The notes under the pieces: model-generated
Databases searched by the model: none
The model's input: only the letters and a program-made list of their open reading frames with translations
Told to the model about the DNA's origin: nothing
Assembly (NCBI RefSeq): GCF_013359595.1
Contig: NZ_JABFMP010000002.1
Location: forward strand, 110,130 to 174,129
Source: Pseudomonas sp. C1C7
GTDB lineage: Bacteria; Pseudomonadota; Gammaproteobacteria; Pseudomonadales; Pseudomonadaceae
Length of the DNA: 64,000 bases
Direction of reading: 5' to 3'
Shown: positions 9,882 to 18,335 of the stretch, in pieces
Layout of the letters: each line of letters begins with the position of its first letter
Position numbering within the stretch: position 1 is the stretch's first letter
Position numbers and translations under genes: made by a program

Positions 9882-9942
9882 TCGCGGGCAAGCCTCGCTC
9901 CTGCGGAATGTGGCATCTGTAGGAGCGAGGCTTGCCCGCGAA
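9882..9942. repeat. REPIN (paired REP palindromes)
   Basis: TCGCGGGCAAGCCTCGCTCC and its inverted copy flank a short loop. This is the common Pseudomonas REP core arranged as an inverted pair. Apart from the terminator and REPs, the 300-base gap between putP and rlmJ shows nothing else. Confidence 0.85.
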
Positions 9943-9983
9943 GGGGGAGTGTCAGCCAGCATATTTTTGGCTGGTACACCGCT

Positions 9984-10007
9984 TTCGCGAGCAAGCCCGC
10001 TCCCACA
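9984..10007. repeat. Single REP sequence
   Basis: TCGCGAGCAAGCCCGCTCCC is a variant of the same REP core as the REPIN just upstream, present here as one copy. Confidence 0.7.
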
Positions 10008-10083
10008 GGTAAGCCGCCTGGCCGCCAACTCCTGACTTGCACGCCGGCAGAAGGTAAACTTCCCGGCCTTCGCAGGAGCAGCC

Positions 10084-10920
10084 ATGAATTATCGTCACGC
10101 CTTCCATGCCGGCAATCACGCCGACGTGTTCAAACACCTGACCTTGACCCGCCTCATCGCCCTGATGTCGCGCAAGGAACAGCCGTTTGCCTATCTCGAC
10201 ACCCACGCCGGCATCGGTCTGTATGACCTGCAGGGCGATCAGGCCAATCGCACCGGCGAGTACCTGGAAGGCATCGCGCGTCTTTGGAATCAGCCGGACC
10301 TGCCGATCCTGACCGCCGACTACATGCAGGTGCTGCACGAGATGAACCCGGACGGCCAGTTGCGCTACTACCCGGGTTCTCCGGAGCTGGCGCGGCGCTT
10401 GACCCGTGCGCACGATCGCGTGCTGATCAACGAGAAACACCCCGAGGACGGCCTACTGCTCAAGGAGAACATGGCTGGTGATCGCCGGGTCAAGGTGCAC
10501 CTGGGCGAAGGCTGGCATGTGCCGAGGGCGTTGCTGCCGGTGCCGGAAAAGCGCGCGGTGATGCTGATCGACCCACCGTTCGAAAAGCTCGACGAGATGC
10601 AGCGCTGTGCGTTGGCGATGAAAGAAGCGATTGGCCGGATGCGCCAGACCGTGGCGGCCATCTGGTATCCGGTGAAGGATCAGCGCGCGCTGCGCCGTTT
10701 CTATCAGGACCTGGCCGGCACCGGCGCGCCGAAGCTGTTGCGCGTGGAGTTGCTGGTGCACCCGCTGGACACGCCCAACAGCCTGAACGGTTCCGGTCTG
10801 GCGATTGCCAATCCGCCGTGGGGGCTGGAGGAAGAATTGCGCGAGCTGCTGCCGTGGTTGGCCGAGAAGCTTGGGCAGACCCAGGGTGGGTGGAAGATGG
10901 ATTGGTTGATTGCTGAGTAG
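10084..10920 (+). CDS. rlmJ: 23S rRNA (adenine(2030)-N6)-methyltransferase
   Basis: A 278-residue SAM-dependent methyltransferase that modifies A2030 of 23S rRNA. The N-terminus NYRHAFHAGNHADVFKH is the family signature, LDTHAGIGLYDL is the SAM-binding loop and MLIDPPFE is the catalytic DPPF/Y motif of N6-adenine methyltransferases. The length matches RlmJ (about 280). An AGGAG ribosome site lies seven bases before the ATG. It is convergent with msrA, with a heptad-type repeat between them. Confidence 0.95.
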   Translation: MNYRHAFHAGNHADVFKHLTLTRLIALMSRKEQPFAYLDTHAGIGLYDLQGDQANRTGEYLEGIARLWNQPDLPILTADYMQVLHEMNPDGQLRYYPGSPELARRLTRAHDRVLINEKHPEDGLLLKENMAGDRRVKVHLGEGWHVPRALLPVPEKRAVMLIDPPFEKLDEMQRCALAMKEAIGRMRQTVAAIWYPVKDQRALRRFYQDLAGTGAPKLLRVELLVHPLDTPNSLNGSGLAIANPPWGLEEELRELLPWLAEKLGQTQGGWKMDWLIAE

Positions 10921-10929
10921 CAGCGGTGA

Positions 10930-11011
10930 GCCTCAAGCTACAAGCCTCAAGTTAAAAGCGGGTCGGCCTAACGCCCGCTTGCAGCTTGAAGCTTGCAGCT
11001 TGCAGCTGCTT
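10930..11011. repeat. AAGC heptad-type inverted repeat, probable terminator
   Basis: CAAGCnnC-like units on the left and GCAGCTTGAAGCTTGCAGC units on the right surround an inner AAGCGGG/CCCGCTT stem. It lies between the convergent rlmJ and msrA stops and could terminate both. Confidence 0.65.
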
Positions 11012-11661
11012 CAAATAGGACAGGTCACGCCGGTGCCGCCGATCCCGCAGTAGCCTTCCGGGTTCTTGGCCAGGTACTGCTGGTGGTAGGTCTCGGCAAA
11101 GTACACGGTCGGTGCCTGTTCGACTTCGGTGGTGATTTCACCGAAACCGGACTTGTTCAGTTCGGCCTGGAATGCCTGCTTGCTGGCCAGGGCTTTATCC
11201 AGATGCTCAGGGCTGGTGCAGTAGATGGTCGAACGGTACTGGGTGCCGATGTCGTTGCCCTGGCGCATGCCCTGGGTCGGGTTGTGCAGTTCCCAGAACA
11301 TCTTCAGCAGCTCGTCGTAGCTGACCTTGTCCTTGTCATACACCACCAGCACCACTTCGGCGTGGCCGGTCAGGCCCGAGCAGACTTCTTCGTAGGTCGG
11401 GTTCGGGGTGAAGCCGCCGGCGTAACCGACCACGGTGCTCACCACGCCTTCACGCTGCCAGAACCGCCGCTCGGCGCCCCAGAAGCAGCCCAGGCCGAAA
11501 ATGGCGAAATCGACGTCCTGGAAGAATGGGCCCAGCAGCGGGGTGTCTTCGAAAACGTAGTGTTTCTCGGGCAGGACCATCGGGGTTTCACGGCCAGGCA
11601 GAGCTTGTTCTTTGGTAGGGAGCACGTTTTTGTTCACCAGAATTTCCGAGCGCAGAACCAT
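11011..11661 (-). CDS. msrA: Peptide methionine (S)-sulfoxide reductase
   Basis: A 216-residue repair enzyme that reduces the S epimer of methionine sulfoxide in proteins, with thioredoxin as the usual electron donor. The catalytic motif GLGCFWGAE is present about 56 residues in. A C-terminal Cys in [10 protein letters not shown] is placed to act as a resolving cysteine. The length matches the long, E. coli-like form. The ribosome site GAGGA lies eight bases before the ATG. In P. aeruginosa msrA likewise sits between rlmJ and dipA. Confidence 0.96.
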   Translation of the reverse strand: MVLRSEILVNKNVLPTKEQALPGRETPMVLPEKHYVFEDTPLLGPFFQDVDFAIFGLGCFWGAERRFWQREGVVSTVVGYAGGFTPNPTYEEVCSGLTGHAEVVLVVYDKDKVSYDELLKMFWELHNPTQGMRQGNDIGTQYRSTIYCTSPEHLDKALASKQAFQAELNKSGFGEITTEVEQAPTVYFAETYHQQYLAKNPEGYCGIGGTGVTCPI

Positions 11662-11740
11662 TATCAGTCCTCAGTCAGGATGGGATTTAAGTAAGCAGGT
11701 CGTCAGTGTGCCCAATGCCCGCGAGTTACGCACTACCCAT

Positions 11741-11764
11741 TGTGGGAGCGGGCTTGCTCCCACA
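11741..11764. repeat. REP palindrome
   Basis: TGTGGGAGCGGGCTTGCTCC closes on itself as a short perfect-arm hairpin, just downstream of the dipA stop. It is a single REP unit of the GAGCGGGCTTGCTC type. Confidence 0.7.
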
Positions 11765-11775
11765 GGTCAGTGCTA

Positions 11776-14469
11776 TCAGGCGATCGGACCGCGCGGGTAG
11801 CGCTTGAGTTTCTCGATCAGATCGGCGCCCGGGATCGGCTGGTCGAACAGGTAGCCCTGGCCGACGTCGCAGCGGTGGCGGCGCAGGAAGGACAGCTGCT
11901 CGGCGGTCTCGATGCCTTCAGCCACGACCTTGAGTTTCAGGTTGTGGGCCATGGCGATCACCGCGGAGGTGATTTCCATGTCGTCCTGGTTGTCCGGGAT
12001 TTCGTGGATGAAGCTTCGATCGATCTTAATGATGTCGATGGGGAATTTTTTCAAGTAACTGAGCGACGAGTAACCGGTGCCGAAGTCGTCCATCGCAAGC
12101 GTCAGGCCCAGGCGCTTGAGCTGGTCGAGTTGCAGGTGGGTGTCTTCGGTGGCTTCCAGCAGCAGGCCTTCGGTCAGTTCCAGCTCAAGCAGGTGCGCCG
12201 GCAGAGCTTCTTCCTTGAGGATGTTGGTGATCGAGGCCACCAGGTCCGGGTCGGAGAACTGTTTGGGCGACAGGTTGATCGCCACCTGCAGGTTGCCCAG
12301 GCCGGCGGCGGTCAGTGCCTTGCTCATGCGGCAGGCCTGGCGGGCGATCCATTTGCCGATCGGAATGATCAGGCCGGTTTCCTCGGCGACGCTGATGAAC
12401 TGGTCCGGGCGGATCATGCCCTTTTCCGGATGGTCCCAGCGTAGCAAGGCCTCCATGCCCAGCAGGCGACCGCTGCGCAGGCACAGCTTGGGCTGATAGA
12501 ACACGTCCAGCTCGTTCTGGGTCAAGGCGCGGCGCAGGTTGTTCTCGACGAACAGCTTGTAGCTGGCCTCGGCGTTCAACGCTTCGGTGAAGACCTGCAC
12601 TTGATGTTTGCCGTTGGCCTTGGCCTTGTGCAGCGCCAGACCTGCGTTGCGCATCAGGGTCTGCGGGTCGCGGCCATGCAGCGGCGCGCAGGCCAGGCCC
12701 ACCGAACCGGTCACGCTGATCAACTGGTTGTCGACGAACATCGGCTTGTCGAGGGTGGTCAGCAGCTGGCTGGCGATCTGCTGGCCGGTGTGCAGGTCGG
12801 TATTGTCCAGCAGCACCGCGAACTCGTTACTGGCGAATCGGGCCAGGCTGCCGCTCGGGCTGAGGCTGTTGCGCAGCCGTCGGGCGAGGCTGATCAGCAG
12901 CTTGTCGCCGGTCTGGTGGCCGAGGCTGTCGTTGATCCGCTTGAAGTTGTCGATGTCCACCAGCAACAGGCTGATCGGCGCATCGCTGTCCCGGGCGAAG
13001 CGCTCGTCGAGGTTGCGGATGAACGCCGGACGGTTGCCCAGGTTGGTCAGGTTGTCGGTGTAGGCCAGGCGCTCGATGCGTTGCTGCGCGAGCTTGGTAT
13101 GGGTGATGTCTTCGTAGATGCCGATGTAATGGGTCAGCTCGCGGTTATCGCCATAGACCTTGGAGATCGACAACTGGCCCCAGTAGGGTTCGAGGTTCTT
13201 GCGGCGGCTCTTGAATTCGCCTTGCCAGCTGTTGCTCTTGGCCAGCGCAGAAGGCGCATCGAACAGCAGCTCGCTGAGGTTTTCCAGGGCCGGAAGCTCT
13301 GACAGGCGCTGGCCGTGGACCTCTTCGGTGCTGTACTGGGTGATCGCGGTGAAGCTCGGGTTGACGTATTCCACCACGCCATCGCAATTGACCAGCAGGA
13401 AGGCGTTGGCACTCTGCTCGACCGCACGCTGGAACAGGTGCAGGGCGCTGGTGGCGGTACGACGGTTGTGGTTGCTGATGACCTGGGCGAACTGGTCCGC
13501 CAGTTCGCCGGCAAAGGCGATTTCATCCGACTGCCAGGCGCGGGTGGCGCCGGTCTGCTCCAGGCACAGCACGCCAACCACCTGGCCATCGACGCGGATG
13601 CTGGCGTCGAGCATGGCGTTGACGTCGCGCGGGCGCAGGGCTTCGGCGATGTGCCGGGTGCGCGGATCGCGCATGGCGTTGTGGGCGTCGATGGCACGAC
13701 CGGTGTGCAGGGCGTCGAGGTAGTCGGGGAAACTGCTCGCGTCGATCGGCTGCGGCAGTACGTATTCCTGGCTGGCGCGGTGGAAAGCGGAGATCGGCAC
13801 CAGCATCGAACCTTCGAGGTTCCACAGGCTGGCGCAGTCGATTTCGTAGATCTCGCAGGCGCTGCGGGTGATCAGCTCGGCCGCTTCCTGCAGGGAGTTG
13901 CCGCTGCTGTAGCGCTGGCGGGTCAGCAACAGGATCAGATCCTGCTGGGCGCGGACCCGGTCCAGATGCTGCAGTTGCTCCTGCTGAGCGCGCTGGTTGA
14001 GCTCCAGGGCGATTTGCAGGCGCGAATTCTGGGTTTCCAGATCGAGGGCGGGCAGCAGCGGGTCGTCCTCGAACAGGCCGTCGATGACCAGCAGGTAGCC
14101 GCGCAACAGGTGTCGATTGTGCTGTTTGTAGGCTTCGCCCAGCTCCAGCAGGTTCAAGGAGCCGGTGGCGGTGTGCAGGGTGTAGCGGATCAGGTAATGC
14201 GAGCCTTCGCTCAGTTGCAGCTGGATCGCGTCGTGCAGCTCATAGCGCGCTTCAGGCTCCATCAGGCTGGCGTAGGGTGAGCCGACCAGGGCGCAGAGCT
14301 CCACCGCCGGCAAGCCGAACTGTCGTTCGCAATTGGGATCGAGAAACAGCAGCGCCCAGCTTGGTTCATTCAGCCGCTCGAAACGCAGCATGCCGAGCCG
14401 CGAGGGCACAGGCAACTGCGTCACTACCTCGGCCACCATTCGGCTGGCGGCATCGGGTTGGCTTTTCAT
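11776..14469 (-). CDS. dipA: DipA-like PAS/GAF/GGDEF/EAL cyclic-di-GMP phosphodiesterase
   Basis: An 897-residue signalling protein. An N-terminal PAS-like region is followed by a GAF region (about 190-330), a PAS domain (about 340-450, FLLVNCDGVVEYVNPSF), a GGDEF-like domain and an EAL domain. The GGDEF signature is degenerate (RFASNEF near 545), so cyclase activity is unlikely. The EAL domain keeps its catalytic set: MEALLRW near 673, ELTEG, DDFGTGYSSL, KIDRSFI and AEGIET. P. aeruginosa DipA, which promotes biofilm dispersal, is known for the same ASNEF degeneration and has the same neighbours (aceF side and msrA). A GTG start at 14514 would add 15 residues, but its GAGG lies too close. No transmembrane segment is obvious. 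Confidence 0.9.
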   Translation of the reverse strand: MKSQPDAASRMVAEVVTQLPVPSRLGMLRFERLNEPSWALLFLDPNCERQFGLPAVELCALVGSPYASLMEPEARYELHDAIQLQLSEGSHYLIRYTLHTATGSLNLLELGEAYKQHNRHLLRGYLLVIDGLFEDDPLLPALDLETQNSRLQIALELNQRAQQEQLQHLDRVRAQQDLILLLTRQRYSSGNSLQEAAELITRSACEIYEIDCASLWNLEGSMLVPISAFHRASQEYVLPQPIDASSFPDYLDALHTGRAIDAHNAMRDPRTRHIAEALRPRDVNAMLDASIRVDGQVVGVLCLEQTGATRAWQSDEIAFAGELADQFAQVISNHNRRTATSALHLFQRAVEQSANAFLLVNCDGVVEYVNPSFTAITQYSTEEVHGQRLSELPALENLSELLFDAPSALAKSNSWQGEFKSRRKNLEPYWGQLSISKVYGDNRELTHYIGIYEDITHTKLAQQRIERLAYTDNLTNLGNRPAFIRNLDERFARDSDAPISLLLVDIDNFKRINDSLGHQTGDKLLISLARRLRNSLSPSGSLARFASNEFAVLLDNTDLHTGQQIASQLLTTLDKPMFVDNQLISVTGSVGLACAPLHGRDPQTLMRNAGLALHKAKANGKHQVQVFTEALNAEASYKLFVENNLRRALTQNELDVFYQPKLCLRSGRLLGMEALLRWDHPEKGMIRPDQFISVAEETGLIIPIGKWIARQACRMSKALTAAGLGNLQVAINLSPKQFSDPDLVASITNILKEEALPAHLLELELTEGLLLEATEDTHLQLDQLKRLGLTLAMDDFGTGYSSLSYLKKFPIDIIKIDRSFIHEIPDNQDDMEITSAVIAMAHNLKLKVVAEGIETAEQLSFLRRHRCDVGQGYLFDQPIPGADLIEKLKRYPRGPIA

Positions 14470-14640
14470 ATGAAGGAAAACTCGCTTCGAATTTGCTGAA
14501 CGCGCCGGGCTCACGCCCTCTTACTGTTGCCTGCGGCAAGGTTGCATCATTGCGCTACCGACTGACAAGAGAGATGAAGGCCAAGTGCTATAAGAATATG
14601 TCGGCAGCAGACAAGTTTTCTGCAATTTTTTCCCCAGCCC

Positions 14641-14741
14641 TGTAGGAGCGAGCTTGCTCGCGATGGATCGTCAACGATGACGCGGGAAACCTGACACTGC
14701 GCGGCGTCCTGGCGATCATCGCGAGCAAGCTCGCTCCTGCA
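14641..14741. repeat. REPIN (paired REP palindromes)
   Basis: TGTAGGAGCGAGCTTGCTCG at the left and its inverted copy at the right enclose about 50 bases of non-repeated sequence, directly beside the PhoD-like gene stop. The other sequence between this gene and dipA (14470-14640) shows no gene. Confidence 0.85.
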
Positions 14742-14744
14742 GGG

Positions 14745-16121
14745 TCAGTTCAACGAAATACTGGTCGATTGCAGCAGGGTGCCATCGCGGTCATGAAAAC
14801 GCACATGAATCTGTTCGGTATCGACGATGACGTGGGCGAAGTTGTCCTGGCTGATCACGCCGCTCATGAGTTCATGCCGGTAATCCCCGGCGGCGGTTTG
14901 CACCAGCGGTTGGTCGAGAATGAAGGTGGAGGCCTTGGCGTAGGGCAGCAGTCTGCTGTTGCACAGCGGCGAGGAGACGATGGTGTGGACGTCGAAGTCC
15001 GGGGCTTCGCTGTGGGTCAGGCGGCTGGTCAATGAGCCGTGGACGTCGCCCGAGACAAAGACCACGTTTTTGATCCCGTGAGTCCGGATGGTTTCCAGCA
15101 GTCGCAGCCGCTGCTCGGGAAAGGCCTTCCAGGCGTCGTCCGGCAGGCTTTTGCGGTCGGGGTAGAACATCACGCTGGTGACCACGAATTTGACCCTGGC
15201 GGGGCTCTGGATCAGCCATTCGCACAATGCCTGTTCCTGCTCGAGATCGAGCATGCGCGGTTCTGATGATGCCAGGTCGCGTCGGGTACGGCTGTCGGTG
15301 ACGAACCATTCGATATCGCCATGGCTGAATTGATACCAGTATCGATCCAGCGGTTGCCCGAGGCCTTCCCCCGTGCCGGCAGGCCCATGGCTGGCCTGGT
15401 ACAGCTCGTAGGCGCGCGTGGCGTTCTCATACAGGTGCTCATCGCCCCGGCTCTTGTTGGCCGGCCAGTTGTCCTCGATTTCATGGTCGTCGAGGATCAT
15501 GTAGGTCGGTGTGCCGGACATCAGGGCGGCGATATGCGGTTGGGAAAACGCGGTGCGGTATTTGGCGAGGATGTCCTCGTACTCCCGGTCGGGAGCGATG
15601 AAGTTCAGATCATCGATGTAAACCTGGTCACCGGTCATGAGCAGGGCGCTGATTGGCGGGTTGGTATTTCTGGCCAGTGTATTGATCGAGGCGAAGATCC
15701 GGTCGCCCAGTTGCGGAGCCCAGGGCACGCCGGCGGTCATCTGCAAGTAGCGGCAGGAGCCGACGATGTAGGCACGCGGGGTAGTGACTGCACTGGATTG
15801 CGTGCGAAAGCGGTAGAGGGGCTCGGGCCATTGCAGCGGCGATTCGCGCAATGTTTCAACACCAAGCGTCGAACTGAACCAGCCGGCCTGGTATTCGTAT
15901 TCGGTATCGGCGACAAGTCCCTGAAGGTCGATCACTGCGGCCCCGTCATTCGCCTCCGACAGCGGAGTAAAAGTCGCGTTGTTCCAGTGCTCCTCACCGG
16001 CTCTTCGACAGCGAACGGCGGCGAATGCCTGAGTGTCTTTCTGCCAGCCGCCACGCAAAAACAGGCGGGTCTGGTGCGATGTCGTATGGCCGACGATCGG
16101 GCCGACGGTAGGTATCAACAT
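14745..16121 (-). CDS. PhoD-like alkaline phosphatase family protein
   Basis: A 458-residue metallophosphoesterase of the PhoD family. The metal-site motifs are visible in order: GSCRYLQ near 115, MTGDQVYIDD near 164, DDHEIEDNW near 210 and VSGDVHGS near 357. A fibronectin-like N-terminal region (FLRGGW, CRRAGEEHW) precedes the catalytic part. No Tat or Sec signal peptide is evident at the chosen start, so it may be cytoplasmic, unlike classical secreted PhoD. An upstream ATG at 16277 would add 52 unlikely residues. The ATG at 16121 has a GAAG purine stretch and starts MLIPTVGPIVGHTT. In P. aeruginosa dipA and aceF are neighbours, so this gene looks like an addition. The substrate is unknown. 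Confidence 0.85.
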   Translation of the reverse strand: MLIPTVGPIVGHTTSHQTRLFLRGGWQKDTQAFAAVRCRRAGEEHWNNATFTPLSEANDGAAVIDLQGLVADTEYEYQAGWFSSTLGVETLRESPLQWPEPLYRFRTQSSAVTTPRAYIVGSCRYLQMTAGVPWAPQLGDRIFASINTLARNTNPPISALLMTGDQVYIDDLNFIAPDREYEDILAKYRTAFSQPHIAALMSGTPTYMILDDHEIEDNWPANKSRGDEHLYENATRAYELYQASHGPAGTGEGLGQPLDRYWYQFSHGDIEWFVTDSRTRRDLASSEPRMLDLEQEQALCEWLIQSPARVKFVVTSVMFYPDRKSLPDDAWKAFPEQRLRLLETIRTHGIKNVVFVSGDVHGSLTSRLTHSEAPDFDVHTIVSSPLCNSRLLPYAKASTFILDQPLVQTAAGDYRHELMSGVISQDNFAHVIVDTEQIHVRFHDRDGTLLQSTSISLN

Positions 16122-16260
16122 ATTCTTCGATTCCGTGAAGGTTACGTGTGAGTCCTTTGGAATCGAGCCTACTGACTTGGGCGGGGAAAAAGCGCGGCAG
16201 AGTGCGACGTGTGTTGTGGGGGATATCAGCCACCAGCGTAGGAAGGCGTTTTGCGCAGGC

Positions 16261-16289
16261 AAAAAAAGCCCCGCCAAATTGGCGGGGTT
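16261..16289 (-). terminator. Second terminator downstream of aceF
   Basis: A CCCCGCC/GGCGGGG stem is followed on the minus strand by a run of seven T (seen as seven A at the left on the plus strand). Confidence 0.85.
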
Positions 16290-16324
16290 GAGGTACGAGC
16301 GTGGCGCTCGGAAACGTGAAACGC

Positions 16325-16354
16325 AAAAGGCCCTCCGGTGAGGGAGGGCCTTTT
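16325..16354 (-). terminator. First terminator downstream of aceF
   Basis: AAAAGGCCCTCC pairs with GGAGGGCCTTTT around a six-base loop, starting six bases past the aceF stop. The symmetric T-runs could work in both directions. Confidence 0.85.
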
Positions 16355-16359
16355 GGGAG

Positions 16360-18324
16360 TTACAGCAGGATGGTGCGGATGTCCGCCAGCAGATCGCTCA
16401 GACGCTTGGTGAAGCGTGCGGCAGCGGCGCCGTTGATCACACGGTGATCGTAGGACAGCGACAGAGGCAGCATCAGCTTCGGCTGGAAGGCTTTGCCGTC
16501 CCAGACTGGCTGCATGGTTGCCTTGGAAACACCGAGGATCGCCACTTCCGGCGCGTTGACGATCGGCGTGAAGCCGGTGCCGCCAATGTGGCCGAGGCTG
16601 GAAATGGTGAAGCAGGCGCCTTGCATCTCGTCCGACGAGAGCTTCTTGGTCCGGGCTTTTTCAGCCAGGGAAGCGGCCTCGGCGGCCAGTTGCAGCAGGC
16701 TCTTCTGGTCGACGTTCTTGATGACCGGTACCAGCAGGCCATCCGGAGTGTCGACGGCGAAGCCGATGTTCACGTATTTCTTGCGGATGATCGCCTTGCC
16801 GCTTGGCGCCAGCGAGCTGTTGAAGTCCGGCAGTTCCTTGAGCAGGTGTGCGCAGGACTTGAGCAGCAGCGGCAGGATGGTCAGCTTGACGCCGGCCTTC
16901 TCTGCGACGGCTTTCTGGGCGTTACGGAACGCTTCGAGTTCGGTGATATCCGCCGAGTCGAATTGCGTCACGTGCGGCACGTTCAGCCAGCTGCGGTGCA
17001 GGTTGGCGGCGCCGACCTGCATCAGGCGGGTCATCGGCACTTCTTCGATTTCACCGAAGCGGCTGAAGTCCACGGCCGGAATCGGCGGGATGCCCGCGCC
17101 ACCGGTTGCACCGGCCGCAGCGGCTGGAGCTTCCTTGGCCTTCTGCATCATCGCCTTGACGTAGGCCTGCACGTCTTCCTTGAGGATGCGACCGTGCGGA
17201 CCGCTGGCGCCGACAGCGCTCAGCTCGACGCCGAACTCGCGGGCCAGTTGACGCACGGCTGGGCCGGCGTGAACCTTGGCGCCCGGCTTGGTCGGAGCAG
17301 CAGCGGGTGCGGCGGCAGGAGCAGCCGCCGGAGCCGGTGCGGCAGCCGGAGCGGCGGCAGGCGCTGGGGCGCTCGGAGCAGCAGCGGCAGGTGCAGCAGC
17401 AGGCGCTGCGCCTTTGACTTTCAGCTTGAGGATCAGGTCGCCGGTGCCGACTTCATCGTCGAGCTTCACGGAAACGCTTTCCACCACGCCAGCGGCAGGC
17501 GATGGAATCTCCATGCTCGCCTTGTCGGATTCCAGGGTGATCAGCGACTGGTCGGCTTCGACGCTGTCGCCGGCCTTGACCAGTACTTCGATGATCTTGG
17601 CCTTGCCCGCCGAACCGATGTCCGGAACGTGGATGTCCTGAACGCTGTCGGCAACCGGAGCTGCCGGTGCGGCGGCCGCAGCTGGCGCAGCGGCTGGTGC
17701 AGGCGCTGCAGCCTGGGCTGGCGCGGCAGCGGCAGGCGCCGCGGCACCCGCCACTTCCAGGTCCAGAATCAGGTCGCCGGTGCCGACTTCGTCGTTGAGC
17801 TTGACGCTGATGGCCTTGACCACGCCAGCGGCAGGCGACGGGATTTCCATGCTCGCCTTGTCGGATTCCAGGGTGATCAGCGACTGATCAGCCTCGACGC
17901 TGTCGCCGACCTTGACCTGGATCTCGATGATCTGGGCCTTGCCCGACGAACCGATGTCCGGCACGTGCACTTGCTGAACCGAAGCGGCTGCAGGGGCAGC
18001 GGCTGGCGCTGGGGCAGCAGGTGCTGCGGCCGGAGCCGGTGCAGCTTTGGCCTCCGGGGCAGCGGCAGGCGCAGGGGCCGCAGCAGCGGCGCCCTCGACT
18101 TCCAGCTCCAGCAGTTCGTCGCCTTCTTTCAGGCGATCGCCCAGCTTCACTTTCAGGCTCTTGATGATACCGGCCTTCGGCGCAGGCACTTCCATGCTCG
18201 CCTTGTCCGATTCCAGGGTCAGGATGCTCTGGTCGGCTTCGATGCGGTCGCCGACCTTCACAAACAGTTCAATTACTTCACCTTCACCGCTGCCGATGTC
18301 AGGTACGCGAATGAGTTCGCTCAC
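16360..18324 (-). CDS. aceF: Pyruvate dehydrogenase E2, dihydrolipoyl acetyltransferase
   Basis: A 654-residue core subunit of the pyruvate dehydrogenase complex that transfers the acetyl group to CoA. Three lipoyl domains are visible, each with the lipoylated Lys in LESDKASME (near residues 41, 156 and 270), joined by long Ala/Pro linkers. The peripheral subunit-binding domain follows (AVRQLAREFGVELSAVGASG, about 355-375), and the catalytic domain ends with SYDHRVING near 625. Three lipoyl domains match E. coli and Azotobacter E2. I recall two in P. aeruginosa. It lies 11 bases after aceE in one operon. The repeated lipoyl and linker DNA is a possible site of domain-number change. Confidence 0.97.
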   Translation of the reverse strand: MSELIRVPDIGSGEGEVIELFVKVGDRIEADQSILTLESDKASMEVPAPKAGIIKSLKVKLGDRLKEGDELLELEVEGAAAAAPAPAAAPEAKAAPAPAAAPAAPAPAAAPAAASVQQVHVPDIGSSGKAQIIEIQVKVGDSVEADQSLITLESDKASMEIPSPAAGVVKAISVKLNDEVGTGDLILDLEVAGAAAPAAAAPAQAAAPAPAAAPAAAAAPAAPVADSVQDIHVPDIGSAGKAKIIEVLVKAGDSVEADQSLITLESDKASMEIPSPAAGVVESVSVKLDDEVGTGDLILKLKVKGAAPAAAPAAAAPSAPAPAAAPAAAPAPAAAPAAAPAAAPTKPGAKVHAGPAVRQLAREFGVELSAVGASGPHGRILKEDVQAYVKAMMQKAKEAPAAAAGATGGAGIPPIPAVDFSRFGEIEEVPMTRLMQVGAANLHRSWLNVPHVTQFDSADITELEAFRNAQKAVAEKAGVKLTILPLLLKSCAHLLKELPDFNSSLAPSGKAIIRKKYVNIGFAVDTPDGLLVPVIKNVDQKSLLQLAAEAASLAEKARTKKLSSDEMQGACFTISSLGHIGGTGFTPIVNAPEVAILGVSKATMQPVWDGKAFQPKLMLPLSLSYDHRVINGAAAARFTKRLSDLLADIRTILL

Positions 18325-18335
18325 GGAAACTCTCC

